Source of the DNA: Microcebus murinus
Lineage: Eukaryota > Chordata > Mammalia > Primates > Cheirogaleidae
Direction: 5' to 3'
Assembly (NCBI RefSeq): GCF_040939455.1
Contig: NC_134136.1
Location: 106,194,014 to 106,258,013 of the forward strand
DNA length: 64,000 bases
Shown here: piece by piece, positions 50,409 to 61,648 of the stretch
How positions within the stretch are numbered: the first letter of the stretch is position 1
How the letters are laid out: every line of letters begins with the position of its first letter
The notes under the pieces: generated by a model
Database searches by the model: none
What the model saw: the letters and a program-made list of their open reading frames with translations, nothing else
Told to the model about the DNA's origin: nothing
Made by a program: the position numbers and the translations under genes

Positions 50409-51620
50409 AAGAGGAAAGGTTTGCAGTGAAAGTAGCATTTTAACCAACTTTTCCTATGATTCTTCACCTCTTCCTATTTACTCTAGCTTTAAAAACCATG
50501 ATGAGATCATTTTCTAAAACACAATGAACATTTCAGATATACAGAAAGGTATAGAGAATAAAAGATTACAATTCAAGTCTATAGAGTGGCTGCACCAAAC
50601 CACACACACTCACCCAACAGTGTAAAAGTTACTTTGTTGATTCACTTGAATTAATTCTTTACTTAATTAAGTAAAGTTTTACACTGAAGAGATATTTATT
50701 TTTCCAAAGAGCAGTGTCATTAGAAATACTTCTGACAGTTTAAAATGAATGATAATCTGGTTTGTTTATAATATATAATTCTCTTCTTGGCGAAGCAAAA
50801 CTGAAAAATACAGATAGACAACCAAGTGGTGGCAGGGTGGGAATAGAGAGAGTGAGAGTCTGATTTATAGTATATTTGTTTATCTATTCCTGCTAGTGTT
50901 TTCTTCTTGCCACTTCACAACAGTACTAAAATAAAAAAAGAGAGTGTATTAGCTCCCAAATTACAGACTATTAAATAAATATATAAAAACCAAGATGATT
51001 TGCATGAAAAGAAAAGAATAAGCTCGTTTCACAGCACAAACTGAGGGTTTTATTAAGCAAAGTTGTGGGAAAAGCTACATATCCTTTAAACCTCTCAGTT
51101 ATTGCAGAATCTGTAAATCCCATGCCCCATTACCCCCATACAAGCCAGGGAGATTTTCTCATATAATAGAGTTTCATTTATGATTGAATTGACACCAAAT
51201 GGTTTCTTCTTTGTAATATATGCAAAGAATTTTTGATTTGGGAGTTTTATATTTTGTTTTGTTGTTGAACCACTACAGATAATTAAATTTATGATATAGT
51301 TAGGACATAAAGATGAAAGAAATGTCTCAATTAAAATATTCATAATTATATACTTTATGATATCTATAATTTACTTTAACATATTTCAGCATAGACATTA
51401 TATTAATATATGTGACATTCCAATGTATTAGCAGTCAGTTGCTTAAGTCAGGAATTCATATGGAGGATGATATCAGAATTTAATCAGAAAGGCCAGACTC
51501 CTGACATGGGTCTTACCAGCATTTAACTATTTTTATCACAGTCAATACTAGAGGCCTTGCTGATAAGCAAAATTAATATTAGAAAGGAGCTTTCACTTAT
51601 GAAATTAGTGTTATTTAAGA

Positions 51621-51775
51621 TACCTGCTTTGGTTAAAATATTTGAGAGACATTCCTAATGTCTTCCTTCCTTTAGAAGGACCAGGTATAAAATTCTAGCA
51701 AGCTATGGAACAACTACTCTTTGGAATGGTGCCTGAGAGTTAATACCAAAACTCTTTGTGTCTCCACATTGAATC
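51621..51775 (+). repeat. Inverted duplication, arm 1
   Basis: 155 bp that recur inverted at 53222-53375 with about six differences. It does not resemble a repeat family known to me. The arm starts TACCTGCTTTGGTTAAAATA and ends TCTCCACATTGAATC. Confidence 0.95.
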
Positions 51776-52446
51776 CAGAGATTCTGATTGCCTGATACTC
51801 ATTCTAAGGTTAGTTAAATTTTGCCTTTAGATTCTAGAATATTCTCATGTCTACCTTGAGTGAACTTTTTACATAGATTGTGATGGTAATACCTGATAGT
51901 GAGGGTATGGGAGAGCAATTAACCCTTACCTATCACACTATGGTTCTGCTGTAGTTATCTACCAAAAATAACTTAATAATTGGTCTTTCATAACAATGTT
52001 GCTCTAGAATAATTCATAACATTGTGTAAACCACAAACTTTAAAATAAACTCTACTATAAGGAAGTGTAAGGAGTATAAAGACAGTATTTCTTGTAATCC
52101 TCACTTCTTCGATTCAACAATATATTTGATTTTGTTCTTGGAATATAACATTAAATTTCTCTTTTGACTTCTTAATGGCTATATTTGTCCAACATGGTTT
52201 AATAACTAGATCTTTAAAACTTTAATTCTATGTTTGTATACACACTATTTATATCATATGAATAAATTCATAGACTTGTCTTATCTTTAATCTTGAGGTA
52301 CCTATTTATATAATTGTTTTTTTTTAAACAGTACAAACAATAATCAGACCTAGTAATTTAGTAAAGAAATCAAAAGGCTGGTATTTATATAATTGACCTA
52401 TGAGGTGTACATGTGTAAGCATGTCTGTGTTTATGTTCTGCATGTT

Positions 52447-52447
<1 letters not shown>

Positions 52448-52523
<76 letters not shown>
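52448..52523. repeat. Compound (TG)n(AG)n microsatellite
   Basis: About 16 TG units run directly into about 20 AG units without interruption. The polypurine half can form triplex (H-DNA) structure and the TG half Z-DNA. Likely very length-variable. Confidence 0.97.
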
Positions 52524-52528
<5 letters not shown>

Positions 52529-52977
52529 CTCGATCATTACTGAGTTCAAGAAATTGGCTTATGGAGGTGCAAAAACCTGGTATTCAGATACAGGACTGTG
52601 GTGAGACAATTTACTCCCACCCTCTGGGGGCTTATCTGGGCTGCCGAAATATTCTCTTCTCTGACATTTTTATCTTGGCTCTTGAACAAGCTCTCAGTTG
52701 CCCTTCTGCTCAAGATTCATATTCTCTTTTATTGCTTCCCTGGTTATCTATTTTCATAGAATAGTGGAAGACCATAATAAAGCCTATTTTAATGTATCAT
52801 CTTTCCTAAGAAAACATGTTTCAATCTCTACTCTTTTTATACCTCAGACATGTCCTAAAGACTAATTCTAAATGCAGCACAATACAGTTTGTTTCTATGT
52901 AAATATATATTCACACTATATATGTAATCTGTATATATGTATATGTCTGTGTATGGGCACATGTGTGTATATACGCA

Positions 52978-52998
52978 TGTGTGTGTGTGTGTGTGTGT
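52978..52998. repeat. (TG)n microsatellite
   Basis: About 10 TG units within a longer TA/TG-rich stretch beginning near 52905. Confidence 0.9.
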
Positions 52999-53019
52999 AT
53001 ATAATTTGTTGCCAATAAA

Positions 53020-53170
53020 CCTGAGTTGGAATCCAGCACCTATCAATGGCATTTACTTGGGCAAGTCACTTAACTTCTCTGAGTTTCTCCCTTTATGAAA
53101 CAAGGCTAATGCCAGTTAATTTGCACTACTCTTGAGAGGATCAGAATTATTCAATATCACATGTACAGTA
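53020..53170 (+). repeat. MIR SINE
   Basis: TGAGTTGGAATCCAGCACC, GGGCAAGTCACTTAACTTC and TCTGAGTTTCTCCCTTTATG follow the MIR consensus. Confidence 0.8.
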
Positions 53171-53221
53171 CATATTATGACTGGTACAGTCCTAATATGG
53201 TAGCATATTATTCAATACGGA

Positions 53222-53375
53222 GATTCAATGTGGAGACACAATAATTTTGGTATTAACTCTCAGGCACCATTCCAAAGAGTTCTTGCTCCATAGCTTGCTA
53301 GAATTTTATACCTGGTCCTTCTAAAGGAAGGAAGACATTAGGAATGTCTCTCAAATATTTTAACCAAAGCAGGTA
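53222..53375 (-). repeat. Inverted duplication, arm 2
   Basis: 154 bp, about 96% identical to the reverse complement of arm 1. It is bracketed by a 19-bp direct repeat CCTAATATGGTAGCATATT (53191-53209 and 53381-53399), with part of it a third time at 53401-53414. There is no poly-A tail and no terminal inverted repeat. Confidence 0.95.
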
Positions 53376-53589
53376 TGCTACCTAATATGGTAGCATATTG
53401 TGGTAGCATATTATTTGGGCTAACATTTTTTTGGCCAAAAGAATGTTGAAACCAATTTAGTCAAAGTCGAACACTGCTTGTTTAAACAGTAGTTGGGCAA
53501 CAACTTTTTATATTTAAGAATTTCTTTTCCTTTTTCAAAATCTGCTCTTTTTTCTACTCATAATTATTTCTACTATTCAATTTTTTAAC

Positions 53590-53800
53590 AAGGGTTATGT
53601 ATGGTCATAAAGTGTAATGGGCACTGAAAACTAAGAAGAGGGAGGGTGGAAGGGCGATGAGAGATAAAAATCTACCTGTGGGGTACAATGTACACTAGTC
53701 TGGTGATAGGTACACTGAACGCTCTGACTTCCACATTATACAATTCATCCATTAACAGAAAACATTTGTATATCCTAAATATATTGAAATAAAAATTCAA
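53590..53800 (+). mobile_element. L1 3' UTR fragment, older subfamily
   Basis: GTAATGGGCACTGAAAACT, GGGTACAATGTACACTAG, TCTGGTGATAGGTACACTG and the A-rich end near ATATATTGAAATAAAAATTC match the 3' UTR of primate-lineage L1s older than the lemur-specific tails elsewhere in the window. Confidence 0.75.
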
Positions 53801-54305
53801 TATTTTCAAGGAAAAAGTTGGATAAGCCTAAATTTCCAATATTGAGGTTCTTTTTATAGTGATCACTTAAAGGTTCTTTTGCTGTTTTTACCTTATTCAA
53901 GAAATAATATATGACCATTTACATAATTATATGAAAACATCAATCTTTAAAATAGCATAAATAACACCCATAATTTTACCCTATGGATATTTATAACATT
54001 CACAGACATATATGTGGTATTTTTCTACAAAATAATATGTATATTTGGGTATATAATAAATATTGCAACAAACACAATATCATAGAGCATATATTGGTTT
54101 GTAATACACCACAATTTATTTTAGCAACCCACTAACTTGTGGACATTTTACTTTTTCCAGCTAGTCGCTTTTTGAAATAATGAACTTATCTGTAGCGAGG
54201 AGTTATGAATATACTGCCTGGATTCTCCTTCAGAAATGAAGGATTTATTTCCTAGCTGCTAGCAGTGCTGCTAGTAGACACTCTTAAGCTGTCAGACTCT
54301 GTGGT

Positions 54306-54656
54306 AGTCTGTTAGGCTGCTGTAACAAAATATCCAAGACTAGCTAATTTATAAACAACAGAATTTATTGCTCACAGTTCTGGAGGCTAGGAAGTCCAAG
54401 ATCAAGGTACCAGCAGATTTGGTGTCTGGTGATGGCCTGTTCTTCTTAGATAGTATCTTCTATGTGCTTTCACATGGTACATGGGCAAGGAACCTCTCTA
54501 GGGCCTCTTTTATAAGGGCACTAATTTCATTCACAAGGGTAGAGCCATCATGGCCTAATCATTCTCCAAAGGCCCCCACCTTCTAATACCATCACCTTAG
54601 GGGGTAGCTTTCAACATATGAATTTTGGACAGACACAAACATTTAAACTGTAGCAG
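54306..54656 (-). mobile_element. Old MaLR-type solo LTR
   Basis: The inverted LTR reads GTCTGTTAGGCTGCTGTAAC, CTCACAGTTCTGGAGGCTAG, AAGTCCAAGATCAAGGTACC and, at its far end, CAACATATGAATTTTGGACA. This is the same general family as the LTR at 7685-8057, in opposite orientation. Confidence 0.8.
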
Positions 54657-54734
54657 CCACCTTATGGAAATGGTCACAGCAGAAGAGAGTCACTTAGCTC
54701 AAGTTTGTTTCCTTCCTGGAGTAGTCCACATTCA

Positions 54735-54965
54735 GTATGTGACTTGACATGGGGTTATAAAGGTCCAATCCCTTCTTCTTGTTCCATAACACTTCAGCTT
54801 CAGAACTTTCTGAATGGTCACTTGAGCCCCCTACAGAGATTACATCACAGCCCACTTCTCTCTCTGCCCCATTCTGTTGATCCCAAGAACACTCCCAAAT
54901 AAACATCCTACATACTCAACCTCAATCTTGGGGTCTGCTTCCCAGGAACCCAACATGTGACATTA
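54735..54965 (+). mobile_element. Old LTR-like 3' end
   Basis: TTGATCCCAAGAACACTCCC, AAATAAACATCCTACATACT and GGGGTCTGCTTCCCAGGAAC with CCCAACATGTGACA resemble the polyadenylation-signal end of an old mammalian LTR. The 5' half is not recognisable and the family is uncertain. Confidence 0.45.
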
Positions 54966-56464
54966 TCCATAAATAAATCCTAAGCATTTGATACTGATTT
55001 GTATAATGCTGTTGTTCTAAAAGTCTCCATAGTGTACAGACAAAATTTTCCTATAATAGCATTCATATTTTTTCCCATTCCTCCTTTATCAAGTACTTGA
55101 GACTTAAGTAAAAAACATTTGGAAGAATGAAAGTGAAGCAGACTCTGAATATCTTTCAGGGTTTACACACACCTATCTCTGGCCACTGAGTTTCTTAAAA
55201 CCATCTTATTTTTGGCCTTAGGCACATTCATCAGACTCTGTTGTCTGAAAATCTCTTCCAACAGAAGGTGCCTCCTCACTACACTCCAAGAGTTTCCTTT
55301 CAATCCAATTAAAAAAATTTAATTTATTAAAAATGCACATCTTCTGAAGTACTTAGAAAATAATTACAGTGAGACACATTTCTCTCTCTTTTTAAATTTG
55401 TAGCATCAAATGGCAAGGAGCTTTGAAACACCACACCACCATTGCCCTTTTGATTCCATCTCAGATTTGAAAGTTTCATTTATTTATGCTGCAAAAATAG
55501 CCATCATAATTAATTGGTTTTACAAGTGTCTATCATTTTTCACCAAGGATAATTGCTATGATTAGCAAGAGGAACCTCCATACAAACCTATTTAATCATC
55601 TAAAATTAATATTTGTTTTAAAGAATGACTTTATTTAATTCTTACTTTGATGGATAATGTAAAATACCACTATTATACTAGCAAAATGGAAATGTGAAGA
55701 AAAGTAATACAGAGATTGGCAAAACCATCACAGGGAATTCTTAAAGAATATTGAACAAATTAAAGTAGAGTTGAGATCTATTATTTACTAAGATCTTAAA
55801 ATGTGATTTTTAAATTCTAATAACTAAAATGCAACATAGGGTTTGCTCTCCTAGTTTTACAGTCAATCAAACTGAGAATCATAGAAAGTTTTAGATGCCT
55901 GACTTTAGACAAAGCTCATGCTATTTCTACAAATAAAAGGAAAAATAGAAAAAAAAGTTCACACAATATTAATGCTCCTTTATATTTGAAGAGGGGGTGA
56001 ATTGACCAAATGATAATAATAGTGTTCTTTACTATGATACACAATTCTTGTTATGAATAAAAACTGATGTTTGAAGATGTCAAAGAGTTAACAAAGAAAA
56101 AAAACAGGATAACTAAAAAGCAATGAAATAAGGTAATGACCAAATATTCCCTGTTTATCTGTGTTGAAAATCCTTGTTTTTGCATGCATATAAAATGCAT
56201 TATATTTCTCTTGATGTGTAATGAAACAAAATGAATATCTATGTTCATTTTTTCCTTTCAAAATGACAAAAGAGATGATATTCTGTGTCCACTGTCTCTT
56301 TCCAGTTTTTAAATGGCAGAATTATTTACATAGCACTAGGAAGAAATAGGAAAATAGAATAAAAACCAAAAATGAGTCATTTTATAAGACTATTATTTGT
56401 TTATAAAGGAATAGTATTTGGTTTAGATATTGACTCATCTTGGAAACCTATAGTAGACTATAGT

Positions 56465-56845
56465 AGGCATATTGGTAAACTTCTTAGCATCCTCCCCTAT
56501 AGCAACCATGGAATTCGGGTAGTAATTCCATCCTCCTTGCCACAATGATTGGTTCACTTGTGGGTTCATGACTTAAGCTAGTAGAATCAGAGAGAAGCTC
56601 AAAACTTTAATTTGAAGGTCAAGAAAGAAAAATTCTTGTTACCTTTTAATATAATGTGGCATGTAAAAAATGTGTCCTGTAACTGGTATGACAATGTCAA
56701 AGAGAAAAACTAAGCAATAAATGTGGAGTCTTGAGCATATCATGCCTGAAGTCCACACAATATTTTGGTTATATAAGCCCCCAATTCCCTTTCTTATTTA
56801 AGTCAGTTTGAACTGAATTATCTAGTAGTTGCAATTGAAGATATT
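56465..56845 (+). mobile_element. Probable ancient LTR-like repeat
   Basis: GATTGGTTCACTTGTGGGTTC, AGAATCAGAGAGAAGCTC and the end CCCAATTCCCTTTCTTATTT with AGTCAGTTTGAACTGAATT resemble a common old mammalian LTR-type repeat. Strongly diverged. Confidence 0.4.
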
Positions 56846-58609
56846 CTTAAAATTTAAAGGAATCCCCTCTTTGTACCCAACTGTAGACTCTATTGGATCA
56901 TATCTCTTATGTCTCAATTGCCTGTTTAATTTTCTGTCTTCTCAAATAGAATATAAACAATGTTAACATAAGGCTTTCCAAGAAACAATCCATGAGCCAA
57001 ATAGTTCAGTTTGAGAAGTGCTTATACTTGTTTAATTTTTTCTCTTTATATATAAATAAGGTGACAATATATTCAATTTATCCTGAATAGTCTTAGTTTA
57101 CACCTATTTTCTGGCATTCTTAATAATGTCATCCCATTTTCATTCTTAAAGGTGTCATGATTTAGGCAATAAATTATATAATAGACTATGAGCTAATTTT
57201 TAAAATCAGCCTTATTCTTCCCCTTTGTAAGCTCAGTATGACAGGCAAAGGCCCTTAAGCTGCCCCCTAACTGTAACAACCTCATAGACAGTAGTAACTA
57301 ATATTATAGATCTCATCACCACCCTTTTAGAATGCCTTAGCTTTCCTTCATTGTATTCTTTCAGAATCTCGTAGCAAGCAACCTGCTAAGAATTGATGGA
57401 GTTGCAGGATAATCTGATGGTGAAAGTAACTGTGTTTTGTCTTTAAAAATGAAAAACAGGTATATTTCCATTTTGATTTTTAGATGATAGGCATGGCTGT
57501 GTCCCTGAAGTCTAGATCTCCTTGCTCCATAAAAGTGTCATGAGCTCTGTGCTTTGGAAAATCTTGGATTTTAGAAAATTATCTAGAATAACTGAGACTC
57601 CTGGATAAGAAGAAAAGATGAAATTCTAATATGAACTGGGGGATTTCTTTTCTGTATACCCATAAATTTCTTAAAGGCTCTTGAAGGACTCTGAGGAGCA
57701 TGGGGAAGCCTGAAAAATGACCAAGACTGGGTTCCCCCACTACCCTGGAAGAAAGGCTCTGAGGAAATTTTTATTTTACTTACAAAAAAAAAAAAAAAAA
57801 GAAAAGAAAAATGACATTTCTTATGCTTTTGGAGTCAAGAAATAATTCAATTGGATTTTATCTGTAAGATTATAAAAGAGAATATTTCTAAAATATTTTC
57901 ATATCAATTGAGAATCATTAAATTCAATGCTCAAACCCAAATAAATTAATTCTCAGAGGTAGAATTTAAGAATATGATAGGATGATTGGAGAGCAATAAT
58001 ATTTTGGGACAAGGAAGTGCTTTCTAATAGGAAATCTGTAATTGACATCTTCACAGCTTCAGATAATAGTAAAAAAATCGCATCTTAACTTTACAGAATT
58101 GACAGATCAGTTATATATTCTATTCCTCAAAGGAATTATAGGCCACTTAATTTCAAAACATAGCTAAAACTGAGGCAAAAAAAAAAAAGAAAGCAAAACA
58201 GGATTTTAGCATTGTAATTATGCCTTAAAACAAAAACAATAAACAACAGGAGGTTGGAAGATCCCAGTAAATCCCATGATCCAGTTGCCACATAATTAAA
58301 GGTTCTGTTAAGCAGGTATGTACTCGGAGATCAAAGACAAAATGATCCACAATATTTTCCTCACTGGCTTTTAAAAATTTGTAAAATAATAACCACTTAA
58401 TTATCTGAAGAATATTCCAAATGTTAGGAAACTATTGTATATTTATTTTTAAGGAAACTGATATAATTTATATGGATATAAATATGTACATATGTGTATA
58501 TATAAGAATAGATTTACATGCCTTAAATATTGAAGAAGTTTAATACAAATGTTTTTTTTTTAGATTAAGAATTACCCTATATATTATTTTATTGTATACA
58601 AAGTCTTCT

Positions 58610-58800
58610 CTGCTAAATGACTTTTCCCCAGCTTAACTGAGGTATACTTAACAAATAAAAATTATATGTATTTAAGATGTGTGACTTGATGTTTTGATAT
58701 ATATAAACTTTGTTAAATGATTACCACATTCAAGTTAATTAACATATTCATCATCTCACATCTTTATAATTTTTTTTTGTTTGTGGTGAGAAGACTTAAG
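58610..58800. mobile_element. Old L1M-type LINE fragment
   Basis: CTTAACTGAGGTATACTTAAC, GATGTGTGACTTGATGTTTTG, ATTACCACATTCAAGTTAAT and CATATTCATCATCTCACATC follow a widespread L1M segment also found at 60228-61166. Confidence 0.55.
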
Positions 58801-59636
58801 ATCAGCTCTCTTATTACAAATGTTTAAAAGCAAATATGATACAATTTAGAAATTGGTCAAGAAAAGAATACTTTTAATCAATTCTAAATGAATTAATTTT
58901 CACTTTAAACCTAAGCTTCAAGGGTCAGAAAAAGAAGATAAATCAGGTAGAACATGTCTCCTGGTTATTAAAAAAATATTTACAGAGACTAAGGCTGGGG
59001 GAACATCTGTGATTGGTATCTTTATGCTTTATATGGGAAAAGTAACTTGCTATTCAGTAAAGAGGAGTTAAAATAAATGAGAGAGAACTTTCATATCAGC
59101 TAAGTCTATGTAAGACCTTTCATATAATATGATAAATTCTTTTGAGAGAACAATTAATACTATAATCAGAAGTACCAGGGGTACCTAATTATAGGCCCAG
59201 AGGACATCTGACCCACTGAAAAGCAGTAGGATCCACTTACTGTACACATCTGTTATTTAAAATATTTTGGCCTGTATTCATATTCATTCAAATTTTTTAA
59301 CATGTACTACTTTATGGATATATTATATAATTTAGAAAACAACAAAATTGAAACTTTAAAATAATAAAATAAAAATAAATAGAACTAGAATTTATGGTCC
59401 TCTTATATATCCCCAGTGAAGATCTCTGTAACTTAACACTGAAAGGAAGACACAAATCTTTCCATTTCAAACAGAATGTGAGAAGCTGAGGGACTTCTGA
59501 ATTTTAGACTTAATATATTAATAGTAAAGTACTAAAATGTATCTAGGTATTTCAATGTTTTAAAATCCTGCCCTATATTGTATCTTTTGAGTTGTCATGC
59601 ATATTTTAATAATCAATCTCCTAAATGAAAATTACT

Positions 59637-59662
59637 ATATATGATATGATATGATATAGTAA
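59637..59662. repeat. Short (ATATG)n tandem repeat
   Basis: About four near-perfect units of a 5-bp ATATG motif within an AT-rich stretch. Confidence 0.8.
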
Positions 59663-60405
59663 TTTATTTGTAGCAAAAAATGATTTTGTAGAATACCATG
59701 TTAAATTCTTCCCCTCAGATATTTATCTAGAGAAAGCCTAGCTACTTGGTACCTGGTAGGTACATCATGGTGAGAGGCACAAATGTTATCCTGGTAACAA
59801 CTCCATAAATTATAGACATAGTGCTAAGAAAAAAAAGACTTCTAAAAGATTAATCTGGTAAAAACATATGTAGAGAAATCAAGTGACTCACAGAGACATG
59901 TACATTTGACTAAGTTAACATTCACTCAACTGTGTTCCTCAAGATGTTCTACACAAAATGTTTCCATGGTACTGAGAAATACTGAGCTTAACAATGCTCA
60001 CATTCCTATAGGAATTTTCAGTGACCTTACTATGGAGATGTACACTGTAGATAGCTAGGATAGGCAAAGTCCATATAGCTTTCTCAACTTATTTGACTTT
60101 TTCATGAGGATTATCTAGGACCACCTGCTGAATCTAGTGTTCTGTAGAAGTGTTTGGGAAATGTTAAGATTTTCTATCACCTAGGAACAATAGTGTATTT
60201 CCTAGTCAAAATCTCCTTTCTTAAAGCCCCTTTATTGAGGTTTGATTGACAAACAAAAAGCAGTACATATTTAATGTACATAATTTTATGACTTTGGAGA
60301 TAAGTATAGTCATGCATCGCATAACGATGTTTCAGTCAACAATGAACTACATATACAAGAGTGGTCCCATAAGACTATCATACTATATTTTTACTATACC
60401 TTTTC

Positions 60406-60466
60406 TTTTTTTTTTTTTTTTTTTTTTGAGAAAGGGTAGTAAAGAGCATTATCTTTTTTTTTTTTG
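60406..60466 (-). mobile_element. Tiny poly-A retroinsertion
   Basis: Flanked by a perfect 14-bp target-site copy TACTATACCTTTTC (60392-60405 and 60467-60480). On the minus strand the insert is a C, 12 A, a 26-nt body (GATAATGCTCTTTACTACCC..) and a 22-A tail. The flanks begin GAAAAGG on that strand, in line with L1 endonuclease cutting before A-rich DNA. The source RNA is not recognised. Confidence 0.85.
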
Positions 60467-60592
60467 TACTATACCTTTTCTATGTTTAGATATGTACAGA
60501 TACACAAATACTTTCCATCATGTTACAATTGTTTACAATAGTCAGTACAGTAACATGCTGTTCAGGTGTGTAGCCTAGGAGCAATAGGCTGT

Positions 60593-60784
60593 CAGGCGTC
60601 CTCAAACTATGGCCCGCGAGCCACATGCGGGCCACCTAGCACATTTATCTGGCCCTCTGGGTGTTTTTGCCACCACTGCCTGTCCTGCTTAGCAGCCAAC
60701 TCGTCCTGGGCCCACAATGCACACTCTCCAACAGTCTGAGGGACAGTGAACTGGTCCCCTGTTTAAAAAGTTTGAGGACCCCTG
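60593..60784. mobile_element. 192-bp hAT-type MITE
   Basis: 16-bp terminal inverted repeats CAGGCGTCCTCAAACT / CAGGGGTCCTCAAACT (one mismatch). Right flank GGCTATAT and left flank GGCTGT look like an 8-bp hAT target copy with a small left-hand loss. The interior is GC-rich (TATGGCCCGCGAGCCACATG) against an AT-rich host and encodes nothing. Confidence 0.85.
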
Positions 60785-61387
60785 GGCTATATCATACAGC
60801 CTGAGTATGTAGTAGGCTATCCTATGTAGGTTTGTGTAAGTGTACTCTAGAATGTTCACACAACAAGGAAATTGCCTAACAATGCATTTCTTAGAGTATA
60901 TCCCTGTTAAGTGATACATGACTCTATACCCCCATGAAACCATGTCTACAATCTATGCAATAAACCGATGTATCACCTCCAAAAGTTTTCTCCTACCCTA
61001 TTTACTATTAAGATTATCGTATGTGTGATAAAAAACAATTAACATAAGATCTACTTTTTTGGCAAATTTTTAAATATACAGTACAATATTGTTAACTACA
61101 GGCCCTATGTTGTGCAGAAGATCTGTAGGAATTATTCATCTTGTATAACTGAAACTCAGTCAAAATCTTAACACATTATTTTCCAGTTTTTACAGCACAA
61201 AATAGACAACTGAGATTATAGGAGGCAAGAGTGATTATTCTTGTTAGAACAAATGGTGGGAAAGGAGGAGAAAAAAATCTAGGCACTCAGGCCATGGAGC
61301 GGTGCTGCTATGAGGAGACCATGTATGTCCAAGTAAATACTGGGGCTTGCAGTGGGAGTCAGGGAAGCCCATCTCAAGGGGTTTAAA

Positions 61388-61577
61388 AAATTGCTCACAC
61401 AGTAGTAATATTCTTTGGGGCTTGGCGGGTTGGGTGTGGGTAAACTCACAACTAAAGGACGCGGTGAGCGTTGTAGGGCGGAAGGGGCATGCCTCAAATC
61501 ATGGTTTGGGTGTGGCAAAGTCATAACATGTAACCAAAATGTTTGTACCCCCATAATATCCTGAAATAAAAAAGACC
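61388..61577 (+). mobile_element. Short L1 tail, antisense to DMD
   Basis: 3' UTR of the same subfamily as the piece at 41535-41793: CACAACTAAAGGACGCGGTG, AAATCATGGTTTGGGTGTGG, CATAACATGTAACC and CCCCCATAATATCCTGAAAT. Still CpG-rich, so less decayed than that copy. Confidence 0.88.
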
Positions 61578-61648
61578 CCCCAAAAATGTTACAGTAAGGG
61601 CAACATAGACAAAGAATTAGAACTTGACCTTTAAAACATTTTATTCTA

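Larger units (their letters stand above)
60307..60924. mobile_element. TcMar-Tigger-like non-autonomous DNA transposon
   Basis: Terminal inverted repeats TAGTCATGCATCGCATAACG and, inverted at the other end, GAGTCATGTATCACTTAAC, with TA target copies at 60305-60306 and 60925-60926. The interior has GGTGTGTAGCCTAGGAGC and TAGTAGGCTATCCTATG, as in a common mammalian Tigger-type MITE; exact family uncertain. It carries two further insertions, at 60406-60466 and 60593-60784. Confidence 0.8.
60228..61166. mobile_element. Old L1M-type LINE fragment, split by nested insertions
   Basis: The left part (to 60306) has TTTATTGAGGTTTGATTGAC and ACATATTTAATGTACATAAT. It resumes at 60927 with TACCCCCATGAAACC and runs through TATCACCTCCAAAAGTTTTC, CTTTTTTGGCAAATTTTTAA and ACAATATTGTTAACTACAGG to the end. 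Removing 60307-60926 restores the expected order. Confidence 0.75.

Noticed and set aside
52441..53005. CRISPR-like regular repeats
   Set aside because: These are dinucleotide microsatellites without spacers, in a mammalian intron.
60246..60578. 110-codon ORF containing a phenylalanine run
   Set aside because: It translates the L1M fragment, the Tigger-like element and the poly-T of the tiny retroinsertion.
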